Shown: positions 1-8,010, numbered from the stretch's first letter. The stretch is 27,650 nucleotides of DNA from an uncultured Ruminococcus sp. (GCA_902791785.1 CADAXH010000006.1:1-27650), one strand, 5' to 3'. The notes: a model not told the origin generated them from the letters alone. A program made the numbers and translations.

Positions 1-248
1 GCAGGATATGCATGGATCAGTTCATGGTAGATGTAACTGATATACCGGAAGTAAAAGCAGGAGACTCTGCAGTAATATTCGGAACAGACGGAAAACTAAG
101 CATTTCTGCCGACGAAGTGGCAAATGAATGCGATATTCTGAATTATTCACTTGTCTGCGGTATTGACAGCCGTGTTCCGAGAGTATATATCAAGGATGGA
201 AACATACAAAAGATTTTCTCATATATAAGCTTCCCGTATGAATGGTAA
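1..248 (+). CDS. alr: Alanine racemase, C-terminal fragment (5' end outside window)
   Basis: This is the tail of a PLP-dependent alanine racemase, which interconverts L- and D-alanine for peptidoglycan. The reading frame is open from base 3, so the gene begins left of the window. The visible part carries the family's C-terminal beta-domain signature: Arg-Ile-Cys-Met-Asp-Gln near the edge, then Val-Asp-Val-Thr-Asp-Ile, a Gly-Asp turn, the Ile-Leu-Asn-Tyr element and a closing Arg-Val-Pro-Arg-Val-Tyr. The last motif lies near the substrate entry corridor in known structures. The Lys-PLP site and catalytic Tyr are outside the window. The gene ends with TAA and is followed by a strong hairpin terminator. 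Assignment is firm; paralogous serine/alanine racemases share this region and cannot be fully excluded. Confidence 0.9.
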   Translation, partial: RICMDQFMVDVTDIPEVKAGDSAVIFGTDGKLSISADEVANECDILNYSLVCGIDSRVPRVYIKDGNIQKIFSYISFPYEW

Positions 249-284
249 AAAAAGACCAGCGCCAAAAGTGCCAGTCGAAAAAAC

Positions 285-330
285 AAATCCAAAGAATCGG
301 TTATTTGCCGGAAATCTTTGGATTTTTTTT
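285..330. terminator. Intrinsic terminator between alr and the opposing lipoprotein gene
   Basis: An 11-bp perfect stem, AAATCCAAAGA at 285-295 with TCTTTGGATTT at 315-325, is followed by a T-run to 330. It lies between two convergent genes. An A-rich stretch (278-287) on the other side makes it plausible as a terminator in both directions. Confidence 0.85.
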
Positions 331-354
331 GTTTTTACTTATGTAATTGTTTTG

Positions 355-1578
355 TTATTGCTGAGTAACTGCCGCTGTAGTCTCGGCTGCTGTAACCTCG
401 TTTGGAATAAACTCAACATTTTCATATGCAAGGTTATTCTTTTCAAGCAGTTCTCCGCAGTACTTGTCAAGCAGGCTGTCCTCAATGGAAGCTATATAAT
501 CTTCTTTGACCTGATCTTTTACATCTTCGAATTTTGCCCATGGATTTTCGTTGTATCTTTCATATTCAACAATCATCCAGCCATTGGGACTGTGAATCGG
601 TGTATCATATGTTTCGCCAATCTCAAGAAGCTTATTTCTGAAAATATTTACAACTGTTCCCTGATATACATAGAACAAATACTCATTGTAGAATCCGTAT
701 GCTTCAGATTTCTTGTCAGCATTCTTGTCCATACCCTTTTCGGTATATTTTGCCTCAAGTTCTTCAAGATACTTGTCCAGATCGTCAAATTTCGGCATAG
801 CATCAAGGTCTGTCTTGGAGAAGGTACCGTCAGTTGTATAATAAGGAGCCAGTGTATATCCGTCTTCCTGTGTATACTTTTCCAGAATCTGCTTCTGTAT
901 ATCACTGAATGAAGTACCGCTTTTTGCCTTTTCGATAAAAGCTTTTGCATCTTCAAATGCATTAGCAACTTCTTCATCGTCAGCCTGATCAAGAACTTCT
1001 ATAAGTGCGGTATTGAATACGTATCCTACCGGTGTTGCATAATTCATGGAATTCTCAGCAAAGTATTCAATAAGCTGGTTGTCTGAAACTTCAAGTTCGC
1101 TGACCAGACGCTCTCTGACTTTGCTTGTGTATATACCATATTTTGTCAACTCGTAAATAAAGTTGTCAGTAACACCAATTCCGTCTTTCCATGCGTTGTA
1201 TCCGCCCTCGTCTTGGTATGTGTGATCGATCTGTGCCATGTAGTTGAGAGCAGCAAGTTCAATTGATTCCTCTGATACGGATTCATCAATTGATTTAAGA
1301 TAATCTTCAAGGATCGGAATAAGACAATATGCATTTATTCCAAGTTTGATTACCTTGTCCATGGTCATCTGGTTGTTCTTGATATACTCATAATTGTGCG
1401 CATAGAAGTAGTTTACCCATTCCGTTATGTCTCCGGACCAGATATTACCTTTATTCCATGTCGCTACTATTATTTCGCCTTCGTGTTCTTTTTTATCGTT
1501 GTTTTTATTGCATGAAACACAAAGGAGTATTACCATCGCAATTGCAATGAAGAAGCTTAAAAATCTTCTTATTCTCAT
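355..1578 (-). CDS. Lipoprotein foldase-like protein (PrsA/SurA-like, degenerate parvulin region)
   Basis: This 407-residue protein is predicted to be exported. It starts with a basic N-terminus and a hydrophobic segment (about residues 6-19) ending in Val-Ser-Cys, so Cys23 would be lipidated. The middle has the helical SurA/PrsA N-terminal character, including an element reading Val-Arg-Glu-Arg-Leu-Val then Val-Ser-Asp-Asn-Gln-Leu-Ile-Glu-Tyr-Phe. The end, with Pro-Asn-Gly-Trp-Met-Ile-Val and Phe-Glu-Asp-Val-Lys-Asp-Gln-Val, resembles the close of a PpiC/parvulin domain. I do not see a clean parvulin active site, so isomerase activity is uncertain and a pure chaperone role is possible. It is the last gene after efp and the zinc-ribbon gene, 21 nt downstream of the latter, with a GGAG ribosome site. 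The C-terminus is Thr/Ala-rich. Confidence 0.6.
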   Translation of the reverse strand: MRIRRFLSFFIAIAMVILLCVSCNKNNDKKEHEGEIIVATWNKGNIWSGDITEWVNYFYAHNYEYIKNNQMTMDKVIKLGINAYCLIPILEDYLKSIDESVSEESIELAALNYMAQIDHTYQDEGGYNAWKDGIGVTDNFIYELTKYGIYTSKVRERLVSELEVSDNQLIEYFAENSMNYATPVGYVFNTALIEVLDQADDEEVANAFEDAKAFIEKAKSGTSFSDIQKQILEKYTQEDGYTLAPYYTTDGTFSKTDLDAMPKFDDLDKYLEELEAKYTEKGMDKNADKKSEAYGFYNEYLFYVYQGTVVNIFRNKLLEIGETYDTPIHSPNGWMIVEYERYNENPWAKFEDVKDQVKEDYIASIEDSLLDKYCGELLEKNNLAYENVEFIPNEVTAAETTAAVTQQ

Positions 1579-1599
1579 AAAAAATTACTCCAAAGTATA

Positions 1600-1947
1600 T
1601 TATTCTTCAGGATCTGAAAATTCAATTTTGAATTCCGTTCCGCAAAACGGGCATTCAAGATTGTCCGGATCGTCGGTTGAAACAAGTTCAAACTCTGCTC
1701 CGCATTTAGGGCAATTGACTAAAGGAATATCTTCGCAGAAATTGTCGTCATACTCGTCATTGGCATTCGGAAATACGACGCTTTCAATCTCCTGAATGTT
1801 GTAGTCAATCGTCTTTATATAACTCTCAAGACGGTCAATTCTCGACTGCAGCTCGCATATACACTTTGAAGCCTCTTTCAAGGCTTCAGTGAGTTCTTTT
1901 ATTGTATTGTCTTTTGAGTCGCTGGTGTTCTTATCGACAAAAACCAT
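1600..1947 (-). CDS. CD1247-like coiled-coil and zinc-ribbon protein
   Basis: This small acidic protein of 115 residues has a heptad-like helical N-terminal half (about residues 12-57) followed by an acidic linker. A C4 zinc ribbon follows: Cys79-Pro-Lys-Cys82 and Cys99-Pro-Phe-Cys102, spaced 16 residues apart. This layout matches proteins annotated as 'CD1247 N-terminal domain-containing' in Clostridia, whose function is not known to me. The start lies 3 nt beyond the efp stop with only a weak ribosome site, so translation is probably coupled to efp. The location between efp and a lipoprotein foldase suggests shared expression, not necessarily shared function. No enzymatic motif is visible. 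Confidence 0.65.
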   Translation of the reverse strand: MVFVDKNTSDSKDNTIKELTEALKEASKCICELQSRIDRLESYIKTIDYNIQEIESVVFPNANDEYDDNFCEDIPLVNCPKCGAEFELVSTDDPDNLECPFCGTEFKIEFSDPEE

Positions 1948-1950
1948 CGA

Positions 1951-2508
1951 TTATACTCTGCCTATGTATTCACCAATTCTTGTATCGATTTTAACCTTTG
2001 TTCCGACATCGATAAAGAGAGGAACCATAATAACAGCACCTGTTTCAAGTGTTGCTGGCTTGTTTGTATTCTGAGCTGTATTGCCCTTAACACCGGGTTC
2101 GCTTTCAACTACTTCGAGTTCTACGAACATAGGAGGTTCTACGCTGAATACGCTTCCTTTGTAAGAAAGGATCTTGCACATCATCTCTTCCTTGACGAAT
2201 TTGAAGTTGTCAGGAAGCATTTCCTTGGAAACAGGAACCATGTCATATGTGTCCATGTCCATGAAATAATAGATATCGCCGTCATTGTAGCTGTACTGCA
2301 TATCTCTCTTGTCAATTGTAGCTGAATCAAACTTATCTGTAGGGCTGAATGTTGTTTCTGTAACAGCGCCTGTAATTACATTTTTAAGTTTTGTACGAAC
2401 AAAAGCCGCACCTTTACCAGGTTTAACATGCTGGAACTCGACTACCTGAAGTACCTGTCCATCATACTCAAATGTAACACCGTTTTTGAAATCGCCGGCT
2501 ACTACCAT
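1951..2508 (-). CDS. efp: Translation elongation factor P
   Basis: EF-P binds ribosomes stalled on proline runs and stimulates peptide bond formation. At 185 residues it has the standard length and three beta-barrel domains. The domain I loop at the ribosomal P-site tRNA reads Lys29-Pro-Gly-Lys32-Gly, so Lys32 is in the position that is post-translationally modified in several bacteria. No epmA/epmB-type modification gene is in the window. The C-terminal domain shows the usual Asn-Thr-Asn-Lys-Pro-Ala element and the ending Asp-Thr-Arg-Ile-Gly-Glu-Tyr-Ile-Gly-Arg-Val. A GGAGGA ribosome site lies 8 nt before the ATG, and a candidate promoter is upstream. It heads a probable three-gene operon with the zinc-ribbon and lipoprotein genes. 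Confidence 0.97.
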   Translation of the reverse strand: MVVAGDFKNGVTFEYDGQVLQVVEFQHVKPGKGAAFVRTKLKNVITGAVTETTFSPTDKFDSATIDKRDMQYSYNDGDIYYFMDMDTYDMVPVSKEMLPDNFKFVKEEMMCKILSYKGSVFSVEPPMFVELEVVESEPGVKGNTAQNTNKPATLETGAVIMVPLFIDVGTKVKIDTRIGEYIGRV

Positions 2509-2544
2509 AAATATTATCCTCCGATAAAATTAATTTACTTGTCT

Positions 2545-2573
2545 ATTTTATATTATATTGTCGAATTATTCAA
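2545..2573 (-). promoter_or_regulatory. Candidate sigma-A promoter for efp operon
   Basis: Read on the minus strand, TTGAAT (2568-2573) is followed after 17 nt by TAAAAT (2545-2550). It lies 37 nt upstream of the efp start, in the 104-nt gap after the phosphoesterase gene. No hairpin terminator is visible in that gap, so some readthrough from upstream is likely. Confidence 0.5.
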
Positions 2574-2612
2574 GTGTTTTGAGCAAAAACGAGCGTGCAC
2601 ACAAACATGATT

Positions 2613-3749
2613 CTATTCAAAGTCCGCAACATCGGAACCTGACAGGGCTGCAAGACCGTAAATCAAGGCCTGTTTTGCAGATTCACTGACTTCAGGATCG
2701 GGACTTTTTATTTTCGGAAGAAGTTCTCTGTAGAGAGCTCCCTTGATTGTAATATCTTTCAGAAGTTCCTGTTCATCCACAAGCGGAATTGTCCTGTCCT
2801 GAATTTCAAGATAGTATGTTCCTATATCTTCCGAAGTTATCTTCTTTGATGCAGAAACAATATTCTGGTCAACAGCACCAGTTAGCACCACCCTAAGAAG
2901 GGTTTCGCTTCCGAGTGACTGTTTTGCCATCTCATGCTTTATTCTTGCAACTACTTCATCCTTTGACTCCACAGCCGTGATGTCCAGGTTTATTTTCTCA
3001 TATCTTCTCCTGCAGACTCTCTTGTAAGAGAATGTCGGTACCCATCTTCCGAAGCTGTTTTTCTCAAAATCTACGGATATGACACCTTTTTTTCCGCATT
3101 CGTCAAATGATCTCCCCTCGGGACAGCCGGAATAGGCATAATATGTATTTCCTGCCTTTTTGACTTCTGTTCCTTCGTGTACATGACCGAGAGCGGCATA
3201 TTCGCAATTTGTCCTTGCTATATCTTCTTCACTGATCGGACAGTATTTTGACGAAGAAGAGTAGATATCTGCGTGAGCAGCAAGTATGTTTATATAATCA
3301 GGATTAGTGTCGATTGAGTGAGTAATAGGATTCTTTTCCATACTCTCCTGAGTGAAAGCCCATCCGTATACACAGACTTTTATGTCAGGAAAATTGAATA
3401 CCTGCAGTTCGTTGCGATTGAAAATGTATACATTGCTAGGAAAAACCGACTTAGAGTATGCGCTTTTGTCACTGTAAAAGTCATGGTTTCCGGGAGCAAT
3501 CACAAATTTGCAGAACGGAACTGAAGAAAACTGGGAATTCATGAATTCTATAGTTTCTTTTGTAACAAACTCGCTGTCAAACAGGTCTCCCGAGATTATA
3601 ACAATGTTTGCGTTTTCGTTGCTGGCAATTGCGATGATATTTGAAAAAGTGCCTCTGAGTTCTGCTTTTCTTGCCATTGCCTTGTTGGCGTCAAGCAGTG
3701 AAAAAGGAGAGTCAAGATGAAGATCTGCCGTGTGTATTATTCTTGGCAT
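2613..3749 (-). CDS. SbcD/YhaO-type metallophosphoesterase (DNA repair exonuclease family)
   Basis: This calcineurin-like phosphoesterase of 378 residues resembles the nuclease subunit of SbcCD/Mre11-type complexes and B. subtilis YhaO. The dinuclear metal motifs are in order: Asp9-x-His11, Gly54-Asp55-Leu-Phe-Asp58, Gly87-Asn88-His89-Asp90, His159 and Gly188-His189-Val-His191. The C-terminal third is the capping region found in this family. SbcD and YhaO proteins usually act with an SbcC/YhaN ATPase encoded next door; none is present here. It begins 15 nt after the rhamnosidase stop, with an AAAGGAAA ribosome site, so the two are probably co-transcribed. The phosphoesterase call is firm; the DNA-repair role is inferred from family resemblance. 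Confidence 0.8.
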   Translation of the reverse strand: MPRIIHTADLHLDSPFSLLDANKAMARKAELRGTFSNIIAIASNENANIVIISGDLFDSEFVTKETIEFMNSQFSSVPFCKFVIAPGNHDFYSDKSAYSKSVFPSNVYIFNRNELQVFNFPDIKVCVYGWAFTQESMEKNPITHSIDTNPDYINILAAHADIYSSSSKYCPISEEDIARTNCEYAALGHVHEGTEVKKAGNTYYAYSGCPEGRSFDECGKKGVISVDFEKNSFGRWVPTFSYKRVCRRRYEKINLDITAVESKDEVVARIKHEMAKQSLGSETLLRVVLTGAVDQNIVSASKKITSEDIGTYYLEIQDRTIPLVDEQELLKDITIKGALYRELLPKIKSPDPEVSESAKQALIYGLAALSGSDVADFE

Positions 3750-3764
3750 CTATGTTTCCTTTCT

Positions 3765-6419
3765 TTATTTCATGTTGCAGCAAATTGTGTATGTACCGCT
3801 CTTGAAGCTGAGAAGGAACTCGTCGTTTGAGAGTTTTTCCTTGATGTTCAATTCTGTACCTGTGCTGTCTGCAACTTTAAATTCTGAACAGTTTTTCGGC
3901 AGGTAAAGGTTTCCTGTACAACCGAAAGGAATAGTTATTACGGTCTTAGCGCTGTTTTCGCTTATTTCCCATGAACATGCAACTGTACCGTACATGCTCT
4001 CATGTGAAGCTTTGGCATATTTCATTCCGCACTTAAGAGCCGGTCTGAATTCTGTTGTATGGAAGCCTGGGTCAGACTCGACCGGAGATATACCTGCAAC
4101 ATATTTGTACATGAATGCAGACAGATCCGAGAACATATGATGGTTGTGAGAACCGAGACCGTTCCAGCACTCCCAAAGTGTTGTCGCGCCTCTGTTTATC
4201 CATTCCTGGCAGCCCGGGAAGGTTCTCTGTGCTATCATCCTCTGGCCAATATATCCGAGTCCTGCTGAACCAAGTGTATGCATTACAAACTTGCATCCGA
4301 GAATACCGAAATCGAGATGCCAGTCTTTAAGTTCAATCTGTTCAACAAGCTTGTCAAACAGTCCCTGTCTCTCGCCCGGTTCATTCAGACCGAAGTAGAG
4401 CATAGTTGCTGTGGCAGTCTGACAATCGCCTTTGACTGTATATGTCTTGCTGTCGAAATACTTGTTTCTGAAAGCAGTTTTAATCTTCTTGGCAAGATCG
4501 GAATAGTATTTGACATCGTCTTTCTTTCCGAGTCTTGAAGCTATGCTTGATGAGAGTTTTGCAGCATTGTAGAAGAATGCTGTATCGGTAACTTCTGTCG
4601 GACATTTGAATGATCCCATGTTTTTGCTTATAGCCGGACCTTCAAACGGAGCGCACCAGTCTCCCAGACCATAATTCAGCGTATAGTCTGTAGTCATACT
4701 CTCCATGAAATCGCAATTCTTCTTTATGGCTTCATAGTTTGCTTCAAGAATGCTTTCGTCACCTTCATACAGATAGATGTTGTATGGAACATTTACAAGT
4801 GCGCTTGACCAGTCAGGGCCGTTCATGCTGTTGTATCCCCATCCGGTTGACGGAACAACGCACGGAATCTGACCTGCAGGTCTCTGTGAATCTCTCAGGT
4901 CCCTGCTCCATTTTGTAAAGAATGCGGCTGAACCGAAATTCATGAGCATCTGTTCACTTGAAATTGAAGCGTCACCCGTCCATCCGTTTTTCTCTCTGTG
5001 AGGACAGTCGGTCGGGATTGATTCCATATTTGATACGCTTGACCAGAAGCAGAGGCTCTGAAGCTTGTTCAGAAGATCGTCTGAGCATTCAAAATCTCCT
5101 GCAACTTTAACTGCAGAACAAATGAACTGAGCAATTACGTCGTCATCTTCAGGCTCATAATCCATACCTGCAATTTCCATGTACTGGAATCCGTGGTAAA
5201 CGAATACAGGATGCCATGATTCAACTTCGTCACTCTTCTTTGTATATTTGTCCGTCTGGAATCCGTGACTGCGTACAAAACCGCCTATGTTGCTTGTATC
5301 GAGTTTTCCTTCTTCACTTATGACGTCTGAATATCTTATTGTAAATTCGGTGCCGGCTTTACCTCTGAAATTGAATAATCCGTATCCTGAACCATTCTGT
5401 CCGAAATCGAAAACCCATTTGTCTTCAGTTTTCCACTTTTTGACAGGTCTGAATGTCCTGAAAGGTTTGATCGGTTCAAATTCAGCGTATTCAGTATTAA
5501 AAATCGCATAATAAGAACCAACAGACAAATCACTACCAGATCCACTACCGTTATTTGCATCGTAGTGTTCACCATTTCTGATTCCGTTGAAATATATAGG
5601 TCCGCCAAGGAGATTCACTTTCCATGAGTCGTCTGTGATTATCTTCTCGGTACTGCCGTCTTCATATTTCACTTTAATTTCTGCAAGGAGTTTTGGAGCG
5701 GTTCTCCAGCTTGCCTGTCTTGTGTTCCACGGATCCTCTGCAAAGCAGTTGAACCATCCGTTTCCGAGAACAACACCTATTGTGTTGTCGCCGCTCTTAA
5801 GGAATGAAGAAACGTCATACTGCATGTAGTAATCAGTCTTGTCGAATCTTGTAAATCCTGGTGAAAGAACGTCATCTCCGACTTTCTGTCCGTTGATTTC
5901 AGCGACAAAATATCCGACACCTATGATTGAAATGTATGCTTCTTTCGGAACGGAGGGAAGAGTGAAATCCTTTCTCAGGTAATGAGCTCTGAGATTGTCC
6001 TTGTCATTCTTGATTTTTTCTATTTTCTGTTCAGCTTTGCTGTCATCTTTTCTCTCGGGATAAACTTTTGCGTCGATCCACTTTGCGCTCCATCTTTCGC
6101 TGAGTTTTCCGGTTACAAAGCTGCTTGTTCCCATTATTCTTGATCCGGAAGTGCACTCAACTTCTATTTTCCAGTAATATTTTGTCACCGGTTTGAGTTT
6201 TTTTGTGCATGTTATGAAGTTTTTCTGAGAACCGAGCATGAGTTTTTTCCATATCAATGTGGAAAAGTCCGGTTTTTCAGAAAGAGTCAGAAGTGCTCTT
6301 TTCTGGGAATCGGCGGAAATATCCGTTTCAACCTTGTATGAAAATCTCGGACAGCTGTCTACTCCGCATGGAGTATCAAGATAATTGACGGTCATGTCTT
6401 TTATTCTGATTTCGCTCAT
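3765..6419 (-). CDS. Alpha-L-rhamnosidase, GH78
   Basis: This 884-residue glycoside hydrolase releases terminal alpha-L-rhamnose from plant or bacterial glycans and flavonoid glycosides. The order follows GH78: N-terminal beta-sandwich domains (about 1-430), an (alpha/alpha)6 catalytic barrel (about 440-790) and a C-terminal beta-domain. The barrel opens with Asp-Cys-Pro-His-Arg-Glu476 and Gly-Trp-Thr-Gly-Asp, which contains the expected general acid Glu476. Thr-Thr-Leu-Trp-Glu750 supplies the expected general base. There is no signal peptide, so it probably acts in the cytoplasm on imported oligosaccharides. No transporter or rhamnose catabolic gene is adjacent. An AGGAG site precedes the ATG, and a good promoter lies upstream. 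Specificity cannot be read from sequence. Confidence 0.92.
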   Translation of the reverse strand: MSEIRIKDMTVNYLDTPCGVDSCPRFSYKVETDISADSQKRALLTLSEKPDFSTLIWKKLMLGSQKNFITCTKKLKPVTKYYWKIEVECTSGSRIMGTSSFVTGKLSERWSAKWIDAKVYPERKDDSKAEQKIEKIKNDKDNLRAHYLRKDFTLPSVPKEAYISIIGVGYFVAEINGQKVGDDVLSPGFTRFDKTDYYMQYDVSSFLKSGDNTIGVVLGNGWFNCFAEDPWNTRQASWRTAPKLLAEIKVKYEDGSTEKIITDDSWKVNLLGGPIYFNGIRNGEHYDANNGSGSGSDLSVGSYYAIFNTEYAEFEPIKPFRTFRPVKKWKTEDKWVFDFGQNGSGYGLFNFRGKAGTEFTIRYSDVISEEGKLDTSNIGGFVRSHGFQTDKYTKKSDEVESWHPVFVYHGFQYMEIAGMDYEPEDDDVIAQFICSAVKVAGDFECSDDLLNKLQSLCFWSSVSNMESIPTDCPHREKNGWTGDASISSEQMLMNFGSAAFFTKWSRDLRDSQRPAGQIPCVVPSTGWGYNSMNGPDWSSALVNVPYNIYLYEGDESILEANYEAIKKNCDFMESMTTDYTLNYGLGDWCAPFEGPAISKNMGSFKCPTEVTDTAFFYNAAKLSSSIASRLGKKDDVKYYSDLAKKIKTAFRNKYFDSKTYTVKGDCQTATATMLYFGLNEPGERQGLFDKLVEQIELKDWHLDFGILGCKFVMHTLGSAGLGYIGQRMIAQRTFPGCQEWINRGATTLWECWNGLGSHNHHMFSDLSAFMYKYVAGISPVESDPGFHTTEFRPALKCGMKYAKASHESMYGTVACSWEISENSAKTVITIPFGCTGNLYLPKNCSEFKVADSTGTELNIKEKLSNDEFLLSFKSGTYTICCNMK

Positions 6420-6455
6420 TTTTCTTCTCCTGTGTTTCGAAATATTTGCGCACTA

Positions 6456-6484
6456 ATTATATCATTTACAAGAATATATAACAA
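6456..6484 (-). promoter_or_regulatory. Promoter for rhamnosidase gene
   Basis: On the minus strand TTGTTA (6479-6484), a 17-nt spacer and a perfect TATAAT (6456-6461) lie 37 nt before the start codon. It is back-to-back with the ymdB promoter, 12 nt apart. I see no clear operator palindrome. Confidence 0.65.
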
Positions 6485-6495
6485 GACAGGGAGTA

Positions 6496-6524
6496 TTGAA
6501 AAAGACACAAAAAAGTAATAGAAT
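6496..6524 (+). promoter_or_regulatory. Promoter for ymdB-like gene
   Basis: TTGAAA (6496-6501), a 17-nt spacer and TAGAAT (6519-6524) lie 44 nt upstream of the TTG start codon. It is divergent from the rhamnosidase promoter. Confidence 0.6.
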
Positions 6525-6567
6525 GATTGTGTAAAAAGCCAATGCTGAAATATAGAAAGGCAAAAAA

Positions 6568-7347
6568 TTGAAAAACGTTAGACTACTGTTTTTAGGAGAC
6601 GTCGTTGGTCCGTCAGGATCAGAATATGTCTGTACTAACCTGGGAAAAATCATTGATGAAGAGAGAATAGACTTCACAATAATCAACTCGGAGAATTCTG
6701 CAAAAGGAAACGGAATAGACAAAGAGTCATCAATTGAGATGCTGAAAAAGGGTGCTGATGTAATAACAACAGGCAACCACGCATTCAAGCAGTACAGTTC
6801 TTTTGAACTCTACGAGAATAACTCCAGAATACTGAGACCTGCAAATTTTCCGACAGAACTCAGCGGAAACGGATATGGTATTTTTGAAGGCAACGGATTC
6901 TCTGTTCTCGTTATAAATCTTCTGGGAACCGTTAACATGGAACCTCTTTCATGTCCGTTCAGGACAGCAGAAAAAATACTGAAGAATAATGATGGAAAAT
7001 ATGACATTTCTGTAATTGACATGCACGCTGAAGCAACAAGTGAAAAATATGCAATCGCAAGTTATTTTGACGGAAAAGTCGGTGCTGTGATAGGAACGCA
7101 TACCCATGTTCAGACTGCTGACGAACACATTCTTCCGAAGGGCACTGCATTCATAACAGATGCCGGAATGTGCGGGCCGAAAGAGAGTGCTTTGGGAGTT
7201 AAGCCGGAATGCATTATAAAGAAACTGATGAATCATACACCGGTAAAATTTGAATTGTCCGACAACCCGTGTGAGATACATGGAGTGATAGTTGAATTTG
7301 ACATGACAAAGAAATTGCCAGTTAGTATCGAGAGATATAAATTATAA
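6568..7347 (+). CDS. ymdB: YmdB-family metallophosphoesterase (TIGR00282), TTG start
   Basis: This 259-residue phosphoesterase belongs to the family of B. subtilis YmdB, a 2',3'-cyclic-nucleotide phosphodiesterase linked to biofilm and motility choice. The binuclear metal ligands are all visible: Gly10-Asp11, Asn40-Ser-Glu42-Asn43, Gly69-Asn70-His71, an Asp-Met-His-Ala-Glu element and Gly-Thr-His-Thr-His-Val-Gln. The length is typical. The start is TTG at 6568, with AGAAAGG ending 7 nt upstream, and the protein begins as family members do (Lys-Asn-Val-Arg-Leu-Leu-Phe-Leu-Gly-Asp). It is a single-gene unit between its own promoter and terminator. It is often found next to rny (ribonuclease Y) in Firmicutes, but rny is not here. 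A role in cyclic nucleotide signalling is inferred. Confidence 0.88.
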   Translation: MKNVRLLFLGDVVGPSGSEYVCTNLGKIIDEERIDFTIINSENSAKGNGIDKESSIEMLKKGADVITTGNHAFKQYSSFELYENNSRILRPANFPTELSGNGYGIFEGNGFSVLVINLLGTVNMEPLSCPFRTAEKILKNNDGKYDISVIDMHAEATSEKYAIASYFDGKVGAVIGTHTHVQTADEHILPKGTAFITDAGMCGPKESALGVKPECIIKKLMNHTPVKFELSDNPCEIHGVIVEFDMTKKLPVSIERYKL

Positions 7348-7360
7348 CGAAAATGAAAAT

Positions 7361-7412
7361 ATTAAGGCCGCTTATATCAAGAGTGATTTTGGTATAAACA
7401 GCCTTAATTTTT
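7361..7412 (+). terminator. Terminator after ymdB
   Basis: There is an outer 8-bp stem (ATTAAGGC 7361-7368 with GCCTTAAT 7401-7408). An inner 8-bp stem (7373-7380 with 7389-7396, including one G-T pair) carries an 8-nt loop, and a T-run follows to 7412. It separates ymdB from the convergent toxin gene and may weakly serve both. Confidence 0.75.
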
Positions 7413-7428
7413 AGCTTTAAATCTGGAA

Positions 7429-7695
7429 TTACTTAATTCCTTCGTAATGAGTCCACATTCTGATGATCTTCACTATGTTTTTATCTTCATAGACCTGGTA
7501 TACAAGACGGTGCTGCATATTTATTCGTCTTAAATAAACACATTCAAATCCAATTAATTTTTCAAAAGATGGCGGGTTTGCAAAAGGATTATCCTCAATT
7601 AATTCCAATAGAGCAATTGACTTTTTCAACAAAACCGAATTTTGCTTAATAAGATCAAAATCTTTAGCAGCTTGGCGCGTAAAGATTATTTCCAT
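7429..7695 (-). CDS. yoeB: YoeB-family toxin (ribosome-dependent mRNA interferase)
   Basis: This 88-residue RelE/YoeB-fold toxin is expected to cleave mRNA in the ribosomal A site. It matches YoeB in length and carries the residues used for catalysis in E. coli YoeB (Glu46, Arg65, His83): here Glu45, Arg63 in Gln-His-Arg-Leu-Val-Tyr, and His83 in Trp-Thr-His-Tyr. The Arg-Arg-Ile-Asn stretch before the His-Arg-Leu-Val-Tyr block is also typical. The toxin looks intact and active. Its start overlaps the antitoxin stop by 10 nt, so antitoxin is translated first and coupling is likely. Both genes look richer in A and T than their neighbours, as is common for mobile toxin-antitoxin modules. Confidence 0.92.
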   Translation of the reverse strand: MEIIFTRQAAKDFDLIKQNSVLLKKSIALLELIEDNPFANPPSFEKLIGFECVYLRRINMQHRLVYQVYEDKNIVKIIRMWTHYEGIK

Positions 7696-7928
7696 TTAAT
7701 CTTCTCGCAGACTTCAACTGGAGTTTTTACACCTTCTTCTATGCTTTCATATATTCCAGGTATTCCAGCCAGATACAAAGACTCAACCAAATTATTGTAA
7801 TCTTCTTCACTCATAAGAATAACGTTTCCTTCTTTTGTGTTGATGTTCACAATATTGTTATACTTTATGCAGCTTGAAGCGAGCTTGTATAATTCGGAAC
7901 GCGCATTTGTAATATTTATATTCAACAT
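7686..7928 (-). CDS. yefM: YefM/Phd-family antitoxin
   Basis: This 80-residue antitoxin pairs with the downstream YoeB-like toxin. The N-terminal part (Ile-Thr-Asn-Ala-Arg-Ser-Glu-Leu-Tyr-Lys-Leu) is the YefM/Phd DNA-binding fold. It is followed by a strand reading Gly-Asn-Val-Ile-Leu-Met-Ser-Glu-Glu-Asp-Tyr and a helix Asn-Leu-Val-Glu-Ser-Leu-Tyr-Leu. The C-terminal tail is the usual flexible, toxin-binding segment. A strong GAGGAGG ribosome site precedes the ATG, consistent with excess antitoxin synthesis. Family members repress their own promoter alone and more tightly with toxin. The module is transcribed away from dnaA, which starts 193 nt away on the other strand. Confidence 0.9.
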   Translation of the reverse strand: MLNINITNARSELYKLASSCIKYNNIVNINTKEGNVILMSEEDYNNLVESLYLAGIPGIYESIEEGVKTPVEVCEKIKWK

Positions 7929-7943
7929 AGTGATGCCTCCTCT

Positions 7944-7981
7944 TTACATTCACATTTTACATTCTATTGAAAAAAAGTCAA
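7944..7981 (-). promoter_or_regulatory. Toxin-antitoxin promoter with overlapping direct repeats
   Basis: On the minus strand TTGACT (7976-7981), a 16-nt spacer and TAAAAT (7954-7959) form a good promoter. A direct repeat TTACATTC occurs at 7944-7951 and 7957-7964, 13 nt apart, with the second copy overlapping the -10 box. It is a candidate antitoxin operator. Confidence 0.5.
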
Positions 7982-7982
7982 T

Positions 7983-8010
7983 AAAAACGTACATCATTAC
8001 GCACGTTTTT
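7983..8010. repeat. Inverted repeat between toxin-antitoxin and dnaA promoters
   Basis: AAAAACGT (7983-7990) and ACGTTTTT (8003-8010) are perfect inverted copies separated by 12 nt. The pair lies upstream of the toxin-antitoxin -35 box and 56 nt before the dnaA -35 box. It could be a protein-binding site or a weak hairpin. The AT-rich stem makes a terminator role unlikely. Confidence 0.4.

Noticed and set aside
238..912. 224-residue open frame on the plus strand, opposite the lipoprotein gene
   Set aside because: It lies antisense to a gene with clear signal peptide and family features, starts inside the alr end, crosses the terminator, and its translation has no recognisable domain.
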